64,000 nucleotides of DNA from Symbiodinium natans. Taxonomy: Eukaryota; Sar; Dinophyceae; Suessiales; Symbiodiniaceae. The stretch's first letter is position 1. Every line of letters starts with the position of its first letter. The DNA lies in NCBI GenBank assembly GCA_905221605.1, contig CAJNDS010000569.1, positions 126,001-190,000 of the forward strand, read 5' to 3'. Below are positions 12,246-25,378 of the stretch, one piece after another. Both the position numbers and the translations under genes were made by a program. The notes beneath the pieces are model-generated. The model was not told the origin of the DNA, ran no database searches, and saw nothing but the letters and a program-made list of their open reading frames with translations.

Positions 12246-12663
12246 GGTCCCTACCATTACGGGCACTCACCTCGGAGAAGCCGATAATATTCTTCCAAAA
12301 AAATCAATGAGATTGTCTTTTGAGACCGGTACAAGTATGAAATGCACGATTAACCCAAGGTGACAAAAATCGTCAGACCAAACAACTGCAATCCCAAATT
12401 GTAATCCAACTTTGAAAAAGCAAGCGCGGACGGCCAAAAAAAACACCCGCAAGCCCAAACTCCAAATTCCCTAAACCTTCTAGCCACAAGCCAAACCAGC
12501 ATAAGCCCAAACTCTTAATCTCCAAACGTTCACAGCGCAACCCCAAACTCTAAACCCCACATCTTCAACCCGCAGGCCAAACCAATGCAGCCAAAAACTC
12601 CCCGGAGCAGCTTTGACAAAACCACTTCCTTCCAGTCCTATACTGCGTGCAGCTGCTTCTTTG

Positions 12664-13840
12664 TCATTTCCGCCCGCTTTGGAGTCTATGGTAAATGACC
12701 ATGAACATCGCCAACAGCATCAGCGTCATCATCATCACCATCATGATCACCTTGCTGATCAGCTCGCTGCACTCGGCCGTACGCATGTGAAGCCACCTTT
12801 GTGGGTGCCATCGGCGTCGGCTGTGTCTTACCCATCGCCCGCAGCGCTCGAATCCTCTCGCCCTGCTCTTCCCACGACACGCTGCACCAAGACAACAGAA
12901 GCGGCGGATTCATCAGCAGCAACCTAAAAGGTGCATGCACGAAATAAATGCCCTTAAGGCCGAATTTGAAGTGTACGCCGATGATGTAGGCCGCTGGCAG
13001 CGTAATCATCCAAAGAGTGACAAACGTCACCCAAGCCAGCCGTGAGTGCATACCCAAGGTTCGCATGAGAGCAGCCTGCATCTTGAAGAGACCACAAGAA
13101 CAGACGCATGGAGCAAAATGTGGACAAGTGCGCATGTTCATTGAACATGTGTTCAAAAAGACGTGTACAGCAAACATGTACATATATATATATGTATATC
13201 TAAGAATATGCGACCCCACCCCCACCCCCCTCTGTTGTCTACCTTGTTGGGTTCCGGACCTGGCTTTATTCAGATGCTACTCGGTGTGTTTTTCTCGATT
13301 TCCGGAGTCCCCGCTGCGAGGCGTACAGATTTTAGATCTTATAATGCGCTAAATCCTAAACTAATATGGGGCCCCGCTCTTTAGGAGCTATCGAAAAAGA
13401 TTTGGGGAGCTGGATTCTTCCGTAATTCCTGAAGGCTATACATATACGGAAGAGTTTGTTTTCTGCTTTATCCCTAAAGAGGGCAGTCCCTGATTAGAAA
13501 GGCTAAACGGATCCCTGAATCCTAAAGAAAAGCTTTTAGTACCACACCCCACCGTAGGGGCTCTCTTCTTTGGGATTGCGATGAACGCCCCCCCACCCCC
13601 AAATCGTCTTTCCTAATTCCGATGTGTTTCGGACTTAGCGACAAAAAATTAGCCCCGGGGGTGGGGGGGTGGGGTACTAAAAGCTTTTGTTTAGGATTTA
13701 GGGTCCCCCCCACTTTAGGCTTGGCCAATATGACTTGGCCTTTCTAACTCAGGGACTGTCCTCTCTAGGAAACAACCAACTCTTCTGTCCATATTTTTAG
13801 AGTCTTAGAGGGAGAGGGAGAGAGAGTAAGAGAGAGTAAA

Positions 13841-13873
<33 letters not shown>

Positions 13874-15542
13874 GAGAGGGAGAGGGAGAGGGAGAGGGAG
13901 AGAGAGAGGGAGAGCCTGCACATTGAAGAAGCCACCTGAGAAGCAGCCGATACAGACCAAAGGCCAGATTGTCACACACAAAGCCGTCGTCGCTGCGCTG
14001 TCGGTGTACTGCGACACGATCCAATCCCTTGCAAGGTATACAATGACGCCAAGCAGCACCTGAGCCAGAATCTGAATCCTACACCCCAAAAAACGCTGAA
14101 TCCTGAACCCTTCTCAAGGCGATTCATTAACTGCAAAGCCTCTTTGTGCCATCCAAATGCTGGACTACCGTAGCCCCCTTACAGGGATTTCGACTGCGTG
14201 CCTGGAGCGCCGCCCCAGCAGCAGCCCCGGCGCGTGCCACGAAAGCGGCTTCCTGAATGTGTCCCTCACCCAGGAGGGCCCCCACGCGGGCGCCCAAAGC
14301 ACCTCACACGCGCGTGTCACATGTGGCACAGTATCTATGGAAAAAAGGGAAGAATGAAGAACACTCACAAGAAAGAAAGAAGCGATGTCCCAGCGTTATA
14401 CAGTCACTTAAAGCGCAGAAAAAGGCACCTCCGAGGCTTCCAGGGAGTCCGCCGCCGACCCAGGGCATGAAGCTGTAACCCACAGCATGGGCTGCGAGAT
14501 CGGTTGCTCCACCGCGGCCGATGAGCATTCCCAAGCCTTCCCAATACCTTGGGAACCAAATCCCTAAACGGGATTTATGGTGCACATTATACCTTTATTA
14601 TAGGAATTCTATTCATAGTATAGGGCGTATGACGTCAGATTTGTAGGGTTCTCTTTTGGTCCCCGAGGTGCCAACTCTCATTCATACCGAGGACTCCAGG
14701 GAGAGCCAAGCGAGTATACGCCGCGAGCCCGCGCCGAGACAATGCGCTGCGAATGTGAAGTCCAGTCCACGTCTCCTATACTCCCTTCCCTTAGAACCTT
14801 AAATTACTCTTCTTAGTATTCCCCTTTAAAAAATGTGAAACTAGAAAAAGTCCTAAGGGCGTATAGTCTCAGGATGATGAGGCTGACATCGGAGGACGTA
14901 GAGAAGACCACCAAGGAAGCGCAGCCAATCCACGATTGAGGTGCTCCAGGCGACGCCGCGAAATCCAACTGCCGATAGCATCCGAGTCATCAAGATAGGT
15001 TGTACTCCGAGATTCGTCACTGTAGTCACATACATGAGTCCATCCACAGGGCAACCCTGCACGACCAAAAACTTGTTCAATACTTGGTTCAGCAACACTG
15101 CTGGAAAGCCCAGCATTGTACCGCGGAGATACACTCCCACCAGTGGCACGACAGCAGCTGGCTGACCCATCTGCAACAGAAGCGGCTCGATGCAAAACCA
15201 CAGCAAGTACATGGGAGGAAAAAAGGCAAAGCAGAACAGCGCGGCGCGTTGAGCCAGCAAGCCCACTTCTGCGAACTCCTTGCATCCGAACGCGTTGGCA
15301 CCCAAAGCATCATAACCAGAGAGGCCGCCCCCGATCACGGACCGCAGCGTGAGATTTCCCAGCATGTTTCCCATAACTACTGCTCCAAGTGCTGCTGGTC
15401 CGAGGCGTGGCCCAGTGATGGTAGCGCCCCAAACTGTTTGCGCTTGGATACATCCAGCTTGTAGCACCAAAGGCAAAGCCCTTCGCAAGATCGTTAGTCC
15501 TTCTGCACGAAGCAGTTCGGCGCGGGATTGATCAACAGCCAT
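12664..15542 (-). CDS. MATE-family multidrug/toxin efflux transporter, six exons
   Basis: MATE proteins are twelve-helix membrane antiporters that export organic cations using H+ or Na+ gradients. Proposed exons are 15542-14888, 14563-14429, 14302-14202, 14059-13916, 13075-12939 and 12766-12664. They join in one frame to 424 residues plus TGA, close to the usual 450. The ATG at 15542 follows an in-frame TAG at 15575. Family signatures include LAAHAVGYSFMPW, RVGALLGEGHIQEAA (the RVGnxLGxG block) and GLKGIYF before helix 12 (LISKVIMMVMMMTLMLLAMF). The RVG-to-YTD spacing after joining is 49 residues, as in NorM-type proteins. Introns 3, 4 and 5 use GC donors; introns 2 and 4 have matching words at both borders. 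Intron 4 holds a fold-back element and a GA tract. The family is confident; the substrate is unknown. Confidence 0.88.
13433..13799. mobile_element. Fold-back (MITE-like) element in MATE intron 4
   Basis: A long imperfect inverted repeat. Left arm words GGAAGAGTTTG, CAGTCCCTGATTAGAAAGGC and CCTAAAGAAAAGCTTTTAGT (about 13447-13550) recur reverse-complemented in the right arm (about 13660-13790). Short G/C runs and an unrelated centre separate the arms. No coding capacity is seen. Size and structure suit a non-autonomous DNA element or palindromic insertion; target-site duplications are not obvious. Confidence 0.65.
13803..13915. repeat. (GA)n / (GG/AGAG)n microsatellite
   Basis: A GA-rich tract directly abuts the 5' end of MATE intron 4, whose minus-strand donor reads GCTCTCCCTC. 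It gives the intron a long CT-rich start. Confidence 0.95.
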
Positions 15543-16569
15543 AGCGACCGACACAGTGGATCGCCACTGGGACTACCGGTTTTGACCGCTTTCCTGGTGT
15601 GGGGCTTGCTGCCGCTGGGAACTGCTACAGCTATTATTGATCGTTGTTTGCGTGTCGTATGCACTCACTGAACATATGCCTGGATGTAATATCGCAAGCT
15701 CGACCCTAAACCAACCTATATTGAAAGTATGTCCCAATCTGCCCCCCCCCCCCCCTCCTGAAGGAACAAGCCAGTATCTGAGTGAGAACCAGACATGCCT
15801 GACTGAAGCTGCCCAGCGGCTTACGACTACTTGCATCAACAGTTGGATGGTACGTCAAGATGCCCTTGCATAAATATCATATGGAGCCTGGGAAAATTGG
15901 GTTCACTGATAGTGAGTCGTGGAACCTGAGCCTGTGTCATGGGACCTTCGTCAAAGTCGGCCTGAAACCTTCATTCTCACACCCGCAGCTGGTGCAAACG
16001 GTCGGGACAGGACACAACTTGACTTGAGGACAAGTGAGAGCCAGCAGCCAGATCAGGGACACACGTGGCACCAGAGACGCGCAAGCACAATAAAGACTCA
16101 GCAATCCGAAATTTCAACACTTTTCTCAGAATGCGGACGTCTTTGGCAGAGGCACCTGCAAGCATCGACACGTATACTGCCCTCACTTAAACCCATCCCA
16201 CAACTGTCACTTACAGGGGTGTTTCCTGCCGAGCCAAAGGATGGGGCGGTTGCTGAAACAGTCGCATCGCAGATCCTGGGCCCTACGCATCTGACAAATC
16301 TTTATGTTTGTCCTACAGCTTATCACATCCACTCCCCTTTCTGACCCCATGCCTTCGGAAGCCCATGCATGAGACGCAAGGCGAAGCAGCAAGCTCCAAT
16401 CTATTTCGACATGCCGCTGCCTCCGGTCCAGTGCAAGCAAACTAGGGCAACCGTACTTGAACAGCACAGTCGTCCACTGCTCCGCGCTTGACGAAGGTCA
16501 ACTGGCACAGCAAGCTGTGCGACCGCGTGCCCGCGCAGCTGCCACGGCCTCACCAGGGATGGGCGGGGT
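15543..16569. other. Intergenic, upstream of the MATE gene
   Basis: No gene is recognised. A C13 homopolymer lies at 15742-15754, and an in-frame stop at 15575 bounds the MATE start. No promoter motif can be named with confidence. Confidence 0.4.
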
Positions 16570-17040
16570 TGTGTTTAAACGGTTTCGACCCTCACACTAG
16601 CACACGCGCAGGCAAGGCTCCAGTAGTCTTCTCTGTATATTTAAGCGGTTTAAACTTTCGGAGTTTCCCCACACAAGTGGGGTTTGGGGGTTTTGGGGTT
16701 TTGGGAGTTTTGGGGTAGGGTGCTACAGCCTAAAAGAGTGTGCTTGCGGCAGCTAAGACTTACGGTTAAGAGAGCTTAGGGCACTTAGAGCCCTCACAAG
16801 GTTTAGCTGCTCATTGTTTCAGCTCCAGGATTTTGCAGAGCACCAGTCTTGGGCCAACAATTGCCTGCAGACTGTTTAAACACTTGGCAACAACTTCTGA
16901 AACATGTTTCAACGCCCTGGAGCCCCACCAAATGCCTGAACGTTGAGCCTTGCGAACTGGTGAAGCTGTTAAACACTCCAACGCCCGGACTCTGTTCAAA
17001 CAGCTTAAACGCCTACAATGTCTAAACGTTTAAACGTCAA
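16570..17040. repeat. Cluster of GTTTAAAC palindromes and a G/T-rich tract
   Basis: GTTTAAAC or TTTAAAC with flanking CGTTT/ACGG words occurs near 16573, 16648, 16873 and 17027. The run at 16678-16723 is built of GGGGTTTT and GGGTTTTGGGA words, a degenerate telomere-like, G-quadruplex-capable tract on the plus strand. Confidence 0.5.
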
Positions 17041-20000
17041 AAGTGCTTGGCCCGTCCCTGGGCCTCACAGCTGGCAAGGAGAGTCTGATGAGCTCGAGCT
17101 TTGGGAGCGTTTGCTGGAGAACCATGCACAGAAGGTGGGCAGCTGAGTACACGGCGGTGAGCGGCAGGCGGTGAGCGGCATGCGGTACGCGGCGGCAACC
17201 TGGAAATGAAGAGCACCTTCAAAGCGGGCTCTGAATGTAGACTTGAACGATGCCATCAATGGCATGAGGGGGGTGTCCGTAGCTAAGTAGCTACCTGACT
17301 ATATATGCTCATCTCTTCGGCCCGGCACCGAGCCACGCCGACGCCTCCATCATCCTCCAACCCGCACGGAGGCCCTCGCAAGGGGCCTCAAAGGCCTCGG
17401 CAGGCTTCCAGTCAATCTCCAGGGCAGGAGTCCAGGGCAGGAGTCACATAGAACGGAGATGAACACAGGCGGACAGAGGCACACAAAGGCACCCAAAGGC
17501 ACACAAAGCCACGCAGGGCACCGCGGATCTCGTGGCACGCTTGCGCAGCCCGGGCCAGGGCGAGCGCAACACCTCCGGAAGCTCGGCTGCGCTTCCATGA
17601 CCCGGGCATCCTCTGCCACACGACGGAACACCTCGCCGAACCAGGCAGCTCTCCCTCGCTCCGTTTGCTCCGTGACAACTGGCCCGGACAGAGGCACCAA
17701 GGCACACGGAGTGCCGAAGGCTGCTGCGCTCTCCCGTGCTTGGCTCATTGGCCAAGCAGGACAGGACGATGTGGACAATCGTGACAATAGCGGCAATCGG
17801 ACCTGCAACTCCTGCACCATCCTGCACCTACAGAAGACTGTTGCGTGGAGAGCGGCCCCACTGCATCAGGATCAGGAGTTGTCATGTTGTGAAAGCGCGG
17901 CAGGATGGCAGTGCATGTTGCTGCCCTGCTTCCACGGGAAGCCAGCTCCTCGAGGTCTCCTGTTGCATTGGCATCGAGACAGATCTAGAGGTGTCGCCGT
18001 GGCTGTCTTGCACAAGGAAGGGCATCCGGAAACGGCAGCAGCAAAGACCTCACCACGGCGAGGCGCGCACATTTCTGCTTCGCGAAGCACGGACAAGCAC
18101 GGCGGCGAAGCAGCACCTCGCAGGAGAACCTCGGTGGCTGTGCCGCTGTGCGTTAGCCCAGCGGGCTACAGTACTGCCTTCCGTGCGGCGGTCGTTCCGG
18201 CGGTCGTTCCGGCGGCCTGCGGCGGAGGCGTCGTGATCCGTTCCAGCCGCGGGGGCCGCCGGCTCTGCCGCCCTCACTTGCAAGAAAGTGTGCGAAGTAC
18301 AGCAGGAACATAAGTCTTAAGTATTTTTAAGTTGTGGGGCGCTTTCTGTCATCTGTGCGGGAAGGTCTCCTGAAGTCGAGGAAGCTTTCACAAGCATGCT
18401 GCTGGACATCCTGTACTCGAACTCGCCTCAGCAAAGGAGGCGCCAACAACAACATCTCTCGGGAGTGCCCACGTGGCATCAACGGCAGCATGTGAAGCTT
18501 GAAGCCACGGCGGTTGCCAGCTGCTTTCCACGATTCCACTTCTGCATTAACCCACAGCAAGCGCCCGGCTTCCATTTTGCAGGCAGCTGGGGAGCCGCAG
18601 TGCACCAGGCCTCCAAGCCCTCAGCGCCCGCGCAAGGTATACTGTCGCAATCTGTAACGCTGTCTTAAAGGCAAAGATTTCGCCTGCAAGAGCGAAGCAG
18701 GGGTGCAGCACCGGCACACAAGGCCCGTAGTGGCTGCCCATCCCAGACCGGGTAGCTTGCAAAAGTTGTAAACGCGAGCGGCCCGCTCTGGAAACCAAGC
18801 GTGCAGAATCCGAGCGGCCGCCGTGTCAACGTGCTCATCGACGCGCGCGGCATCCGCAACGCCGGAGCACCGCCGCAAGGCAGTCCCTGACGCCTACGCT
18901 GGGCTGGCAGCACCATTCTGTGCATGTGCGCAAAGCCGCCTGCGCCACGGGAGCGCGGGGAACACGATGCACGCCGGACCCGTGGCCGTGATCGAGGGCG
19001 GAGAAATGATTAACCACGCCGGCGCACTTCACAGCAAGAGCGCCCCCCTCACCCGCCCGAACATCCCCAATGCCCGCCTCCGCGAGCTCCGCGAGCTCCG
19101 AGCACTCCGGCAGCTTCGCGGCCGGCTCAGAACTCGCATCCTCTGGCGGCCTCGTGTGCGCGATAAGTGCATCGCAGGGCTGGAAGCTTTCAGGAGGGGC
19201 CTGCATGCAGATGGCCTGCATGCAGATGGCATTCCGGGCTTGAGGTTGCAAGGACATGCAAGGCCATGCAAGGCTCGTATGCAACTTGGTCCGGTGCCGG
19301 CACACCGCTTCTCGAAACTCCTGACCAGATCCGGCTTCAGGGTCAGGGAGGTGACCACGGCCTGCACTGTGGAGGCGTTGATGTAACGCCCCGCCGACCT
19401 TGCCGGCTTGAGAACTGGCGTTTCACACAGGAAACTTCAGTTGGGAGCAGCTACGAGTTATAAATTATAAGGCCTTTTCGAGTGGCCTAGCTTCCAAGCC
19501 TCGCAGAGCTGTGGAAGCCTCGAGGCCCTGCGCGCTCTTGCGGCATCCCGTTCAGCGGGCGGTCACGGAGCCGGTGGATCGGCAACTGTAGCTCTGCACT
19601 GTGGAGGCTGTCGTATTGGCCATCTCAGAATCTCCGGGCGGAGGCTTCCCCATGGGCGCCGAGGCAGATCAGGGGGCGCTGCACCTGGCTTTGGCACTCA
19701 ACGAGCTCTGCGGGCCCGGCGAGCTCAGAGCAGTCAACAGAGTGGAAGCGTGCGCACATAAGGCAGAGTCCACAAGCACGGCGGCCAGGCCCAGGGAGAG
19801 AGAAAGTAGGAGGGCCTCTTTACGTTGCGTGGCTGCACTTAAAGCCTCAAGGGGACATGCAGCGGATGCGCCCCTGGGCTGTCCGACAAGAATCACACGA
19901 GATCGCGCGAGGATGGTGAGCACGGACCCGGCGCCCCTGGCTCTGCTCTCCTTGGCCTTTTGGGCAATTTGGGTGCTTTGGGTGCCTTGGATGCAATGGG

Positions 20001-23000
20001 CCCCCTGCGCCTTCACCTCGACCTCAAGGCCTTGCGCAGCTGTCACTTATGTGCTGTTCATCTAATGTCCGCTGCTTCTCTCACGAGAGTGCAGAGCTGC
20101 CCAACTGACAGCCATTCGAGGAGCATCTGATCGTGGTCGAAAACAGGCACCCGCATGATTCTGGCATTCATGGTCTCGCATTTGGGGTGGCAGTGCTGCG
20201 ACATCCCTTCTTGCGAAGCTGCCTCAGTCAGGATGTTCGGATGGTCCAGGAGATTTTCGGAAGGTCACCAAAAACAGCAAAGAAGGACCCAGGGCCAAGG
20301 GTAGATGCAAAGTGCCAGCTTGCTTTCTGTCGAGCCTCGGCACTGCCTCGGCTAATGGCCTGCGACACGACGACAACACAGAAGCAAAACATGTGATCCA
20401 AAGTGAGGCTTTGGATGTCCACCCCGCCCAATGCTTTCTTGGGTAGGCCGGCGGACATCAACTTGATTTTCTCAGCCGGGGCTCCTGGAATTAAAGATGA
20501 GTGAATGCAAGCTGCCAGCCAGCATCACGGGACGCGACGCCCCTAGCCCCTTTCCCCCCGGATCAGGAAGCATGGGGCCAATTACAGTACCCCCTCAAGA
20601 AGCATGCCCTCAGCTCGATTCAAAGGTCTGAAATGGACCCTAAGTTCGGGGCAGGAGCACATCAGGGCTCATCGCTGAGAGGAAGTGTGGGAAAACCTGA
20701 AGCCTGGGACAGCTGCGGCAGCTACGGGCCATTACGGCAGCGCAGCTACATGCAGACTGATCCTCGCAAAGAAAGGCTCTTCTGGGCTCTTCTGGGCTGC
20801 TAAGCTCTTTTGTGGGCCACTGCACCTGGGAGATGCGCAAACGCAGGAGCAAACAAGGCACTATATAGATATTAGGCGGCTGACCTTTTTGCAGTGCACC
20901 CACAGAAAAAAAAAAAAAAAGCCGGCACGGCGAGAGGCCCCCCAAGATGTGCGGCGAGAGGGCACCCCCCCCCTGCCCCCCGTATATGGCAGCGCTGAGC
21001 TGGAGAGGAAAGGACAGGTGGGCAGGCGGGCACGGGGTTTGGCAGGTGCTGGCGCCCAATGCTCTGCTCCCTGGAGGCCCACGGCATCGGGAAACAATCG
21101 GCCAGAATGCCAGAGCTTAGGCCGCGGTCCTCCGGTCCAGGGCAGATTGCTTCCAGCTGGTCGCGTGCCCACCTTGAAGCCCTCAGCCTCCCAGCCCTTC
21201 ACTCAGCTCATGCCTTGCTTGGTGCGCCTTCCAAGCGCGCATTCAAACTGCGAATCTCTTGTTACCCTTGTTGCAGCGAATCTGCGGGGCATGCCTGTGC
21301 AGGCCCGAGGCGGAATCCATTGTGTCGGGCGTGAGCCACTCCAAAACAGCTTCGGCCTTAGACGGGCTCCGTCGCACGTACACACGCCGATGCGTGCCGA
21401 AGCAAGCTTCGGAGCGACCCTGCAACCGTCAGCTGGATGCAATGGCACACATGTGATGCACAAGCGCTCATCCTTTGGAAGCCCAGGACCTGCTGCCGTG
21501 CGGCACCAGTCCATGTCTCTAGCAATGTCCATGACGTGTTCTTGGCGACATCAGCCAGCCGTCCGGGCCGTCCGTATCGACACCATTCGGGGCAACGCCA
21601 GACATGGTGAGCCGGGTGCGGGATCCCCCTACAAGAAGATGCTTACAATAAGGGTACTGTGCCCCCAGGACGCAAGAATCCGCCGGCGACTCTGCAGGAA
21701 TGCGTTTACTGTCTCGGTGTCACGTCATGCGAGATTCGCACAGCTTCTTCGCGACTTTCGTGCATGGCAGAATGGGACTCCCCCCCGTGCTTAGTAGGGG
21801 GTGTTGCACAACGGCTACAAAAACCTCAAACCGCCCCGACTTTCTGCAGGCTCAGATCTGTGGAGGGGCTGGGATGCAAGTTCCTGCCCACAAGCGAATA
21901 TACAGGAGGAAACCAAAGCGCGAGAAGAGTGGCATAGCGGGTACCTCACGAATGGTTTTGGGAGCTGTGGAGAATATTTGGGCATCACCCCTCCTACACC
22001 TACTAGCGGGGGGGGGGGGGGTATGTTAGGCAGGTTTTCTGAGCGCAGGAATGCCTAACACTACCCCAGACCTGGGGTCCACTGTTCAGGACACGTGGGA
22101 GGCGTGTTAAGGCACAAGTATGAAAAGGCACAACACCGCCTTGGCACGCGGCACTATGAGAAGGCACACCCTGTGACACAAGGCACAACACTGAATGTCA
22201 AACCCCAAGTGCACGCAGGTTCGAGGCAAGCAGTCAGGAACGTCAAGTTTTTTGCGTGACTGCATGTGCCTTTGCGTGACTGCATGTGCCTGTGGGCTGG
22301 GCTGCAGGTGGGTGGGGACGTTCTTCTAAATGTCGCGCATTCTGCGGAGGGAAGGATGTGATTCGCGGCGATCGCTTCCATGAATAGATTTCAGCAACCC
22401 GCAACTTCAACCTTCAAATCTGGCCTCGTAGCCAACCTGCACCTCTGAACCCGGCCTCCCAGGGCTCCGAAGGCCCCAACCCACGACGGCGCAAGCACGC
22501 ATTACCCTTCATTCCTTCTGTACATCCAACCTGCTGCGACACCAATTGGCGAATGTGTCCGGTCTGAAGGGCACGTGCTTTCGGCGCGCCACTACAAGCC
22601 CTTCCAAGCTGAGTCTCCTCCAGCTTTAAAGGCCTTCGCCAAAGAGCATGCGGGTTTTGTTATGCTTTTGTTCGGACGGCACGCCTTGGCGCATGGCCCC
22701 AGTACCGGCATCGAGGACATATTAAAACATGCTCTGGCTTCTGGAACGAAGCTTCAGAGAAGCAGAACATGAATCCTGCAGTCGAAGGTTGGGTTGCGCT
22801 TGGGGGGGTGTTATGCATTAGGGGGGGTGCTAGGCTTCTTAAATAGCGAACCCCCGGGTATCCGGCCCCTGTTAGGCATTATCTGGGACGGGTGATATTT
22901 GGGCTGTACTTCCAAAGACCACAACAGCCGTGGTCGAACCACCATTTGAGCGACCGTCAAGACTCTAGAGGTCGGGCCTAGGTCGTGCAATGGGGGCGTC

Positions 23001-23736
23001 GCTTTTCAGTGGGAGGCGCTTTTCAATGTTCTCTTTACATCTTTACAAGATTTTACAAGGCTTTTGACACTTCAGCATGCGAATGTCCCACCAAGACAAA
23101 ACCGCAACTACCATAGTCTTGACCCTTGCTCACTTGCAAGGTACGACCACTGTGGCCAATCGTCGAATCAAGGCCTTCCACATTCTCAGGGCGGTGCGAG
23201 GACAAAACAGCACAAGGGGAGTGCAACACGTAATACATGCAGACGTGCTCATAGGCACCCCTTGGCGCCAGCAAGCGCGTGCGTATGCGCCCTTGCAAAG
23301 GGAAAACGCGGTCGTTGGCAAAGGCATCTGAGTTGCTGATTGAAGGTCGACATGGTTTTCACCTGGCCTGCTTGCCCGTCAGGCCCCGTTTTGTTGAAGT
23401 TGTAAACTTTTCGTGACAAAAGCCTGCAAACGAGCATGAAACAAGCGCGAGAACATCGTGAACAAATGGAGCGATGTGTTGCCGCACCCGACTTCCCGAA
23501 AACTCAGCAAGAGGCACACACCCCCAAATGGCAGCGTGAAAAGAACGTGAATCAATGGTGAAATCTGAGGTTGTTACCCTGAGTTCCATCACAACATTGC
23601 ATCGCACAAAGCGATTTTGGGGTCGTTTGGTTCCTTGGCATACGAGGTCGAAGATAAGGGTTAGAGAGTGATTTGGAGGAGTGCATTAGACACACCAATG
23701 TCGCAGCACCCTCAGAAGCATGTGCATCAGGCAGTG
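17041..23736. other. Gene-poor stretch with long but unsupported frames
   Basis: Stop-poor GC-rich DNA gives long frames on both strands (for example 17459-18313 and 20685-21794 plus), none with a recognisable domain. A minus-strand frame near 19850-19700 has one hydrophobic run (LLLSLSLGLAAVLVDSAL) that could be a membrane segment. Local features are an A15 run at about 20906-20920, a G12 run at 22010-22021, a 20-base tandem pair near 22252-22290 and an inverted TGTTAGGCA pair at 22024-22058. Confidence 0.4.
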
Positions 23737-23782
23737 AACCCTAAACCCTAAACCCTAAACCCTAAACCCTCAACCCTAAACC
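23737..23782 (-). repeat. Interstitial telomere-type array (CCCTAAA)n
   Basis: About six CCCTAAA units with one CCCTCAA variant. Confidence 0.95.
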
Positions 23783-25378
23783 TCCCGGGGTCTTCGCAGT
23801 TCCGCGGCCTTGTGGCTCTTTGCCACGCTGAGCGATGATGGCGTCGGGCGTGTGCTGGGCGCCCTGGTGGCGCCACGGTGGTAGCGTCGATGTGTGCCGT
23901 AGGCCCCACACCAAGAAGCGTTGATGTCAGCTGCAGTTGGAGTGCTCGGTGTCTTGCTTGCGTGTAAGGCTGAAGCGTGGCTTTAAACGCATGGCAAGCA
24001 TCGAAAGAGCTGTCCCCCTGCCCCCACTGGGAGCCTGACAAGTTGTTCGACAACAGCGAGGGGGTCAGGGGTTAAGGACTGGAGGGCGTTGAGGGCGAAG
24101 CTTGAGGCTTGAACTGGTATCAGGTTTTGGATGCATCGGACACCCCTAAAGCCCCACAGCTCTGACAAAAGCACAACACGCCCTTTCTGCTCTTGTGGCG
24201 ACGATGGTGTGCAAGCTGCTGTTGAATCAAGAGCCCCGCCAGAGGGATGTCAATGCCAGGGCAACGAGTATCTGTTCTTGGGCATCTCTGGGGGAATGAG
24301 CCCTGGCAGAGGGCACTCCAAAGCATTCAGCTCCGCAAACATGTGCCACAGATAACCGCCGTCGCGAGCCTCGGAGCAAGCCCGGCAACAGCCTGGTCTT
24401 AAACAGATAGCGAACGCCTTGTCTCAAAGGGGCCACGATGATAATGAAGGGAGCGCAGCGAAGAGAAATAGCCCGTTCATAATCTACAATTTGATAGACT
24501 TTCAACACTCCCGGGATATAAGAAGCGAGCGGCATATTCACTAAAAGAATGAGTTTATGGACGTACCAAAGATAGCTCATGAATGGTCCTTTTCCTAGTT
24601 CTTCACTCTTCATCTTGCATTTGGAGGAAGAACACGAAGAGTTCATGCCTTTTTGTCTTTTATCTTTGTTCACAGGCTTCCTGCATATTCATAGGATTCA
24701 TTGAAGTCCGGCCAAGGACCGAAAACTACTTGCATGCGTGAGCTCCCTCGACAGATAGACATGTGGGAAAAGACTGAGATTCATACGGCTTCGGAGACCA
24801 GCCTTTCGGCTGGGGCTGCTCTTTGCAAAAGTGGAAGACCAGATGGCCACATCAGACTCCCAAGCAGAGGTTCTGGACAGGAACGCGCTCGTCACTCAGA
24901 GGCCTTTGTGCACGAGCCCCCTACGTCTTCTCTACGTGCTCAGACCCTCTGACCGTCAAATTTGTCAAATTCGACAGGAGCGAGGAACCTGCTCTTGTCT
25001 CTCGTCTTGGGGGCATCTTGATCTTGTTGAGAGGTGACGTCTTAAGGCCCCTTGTTGGGCCTTTGGCAAAGGCCTGGCCTCGGATCCCCCAGTGTGTTGG
25101 GACTAGGGGGGATGGAAACTGGAGCTGCCAATGCCTAACGTCCCTGTGACTGGGAGCTGTCATGGCTACGAGACGCCGCAGCTCCGGCGTCGTCTCACAG
25201 ACCGCGCCGTCGCTGTCGACATCGATTGCTTCGTGTGCCTGCGTGCCGTATTTGGGCTTAATGCTGGATGGACGGCCTTAAATTAAAAGAAGCGAAAGCA
25301 CCATATTGCCTTATTGAAAGATGCAAGAAGAAGCAAAAATGCTAGAAACGGACATCAATTTGACAATGCCTGTTTGTA
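23783..25378. other. No gene recognised
   Basis: Open frames on both strands lack domains. The minus-strand frame 24673-24227 has a hydrophobic middle but no family resemblance. Confidence 0.4.

Noticed and set aside
17459-18313. 284-codon plus-strand frame
   Set aside because: Arg/Ala/Gly-rich composition typical of stop-poor GC DNA, no recognisable motif, and competing frames on both strands.
18823-19386. Plus-strand frame with LRELRELRALRQLRGRLR
   Set aside because: The pattern comes from a short CGCGAGCTC-type nucleotide repeat rather than a leucine-rich repeat; the minus strand is open too.
20685-21794. Longest open frame in the window (369 codons, plus)
   Set aside because: Translates an A15 run and low-complexity GC-rich DNA, has no domain or membrane pattern, and is overlapped by open minus-strand frames.
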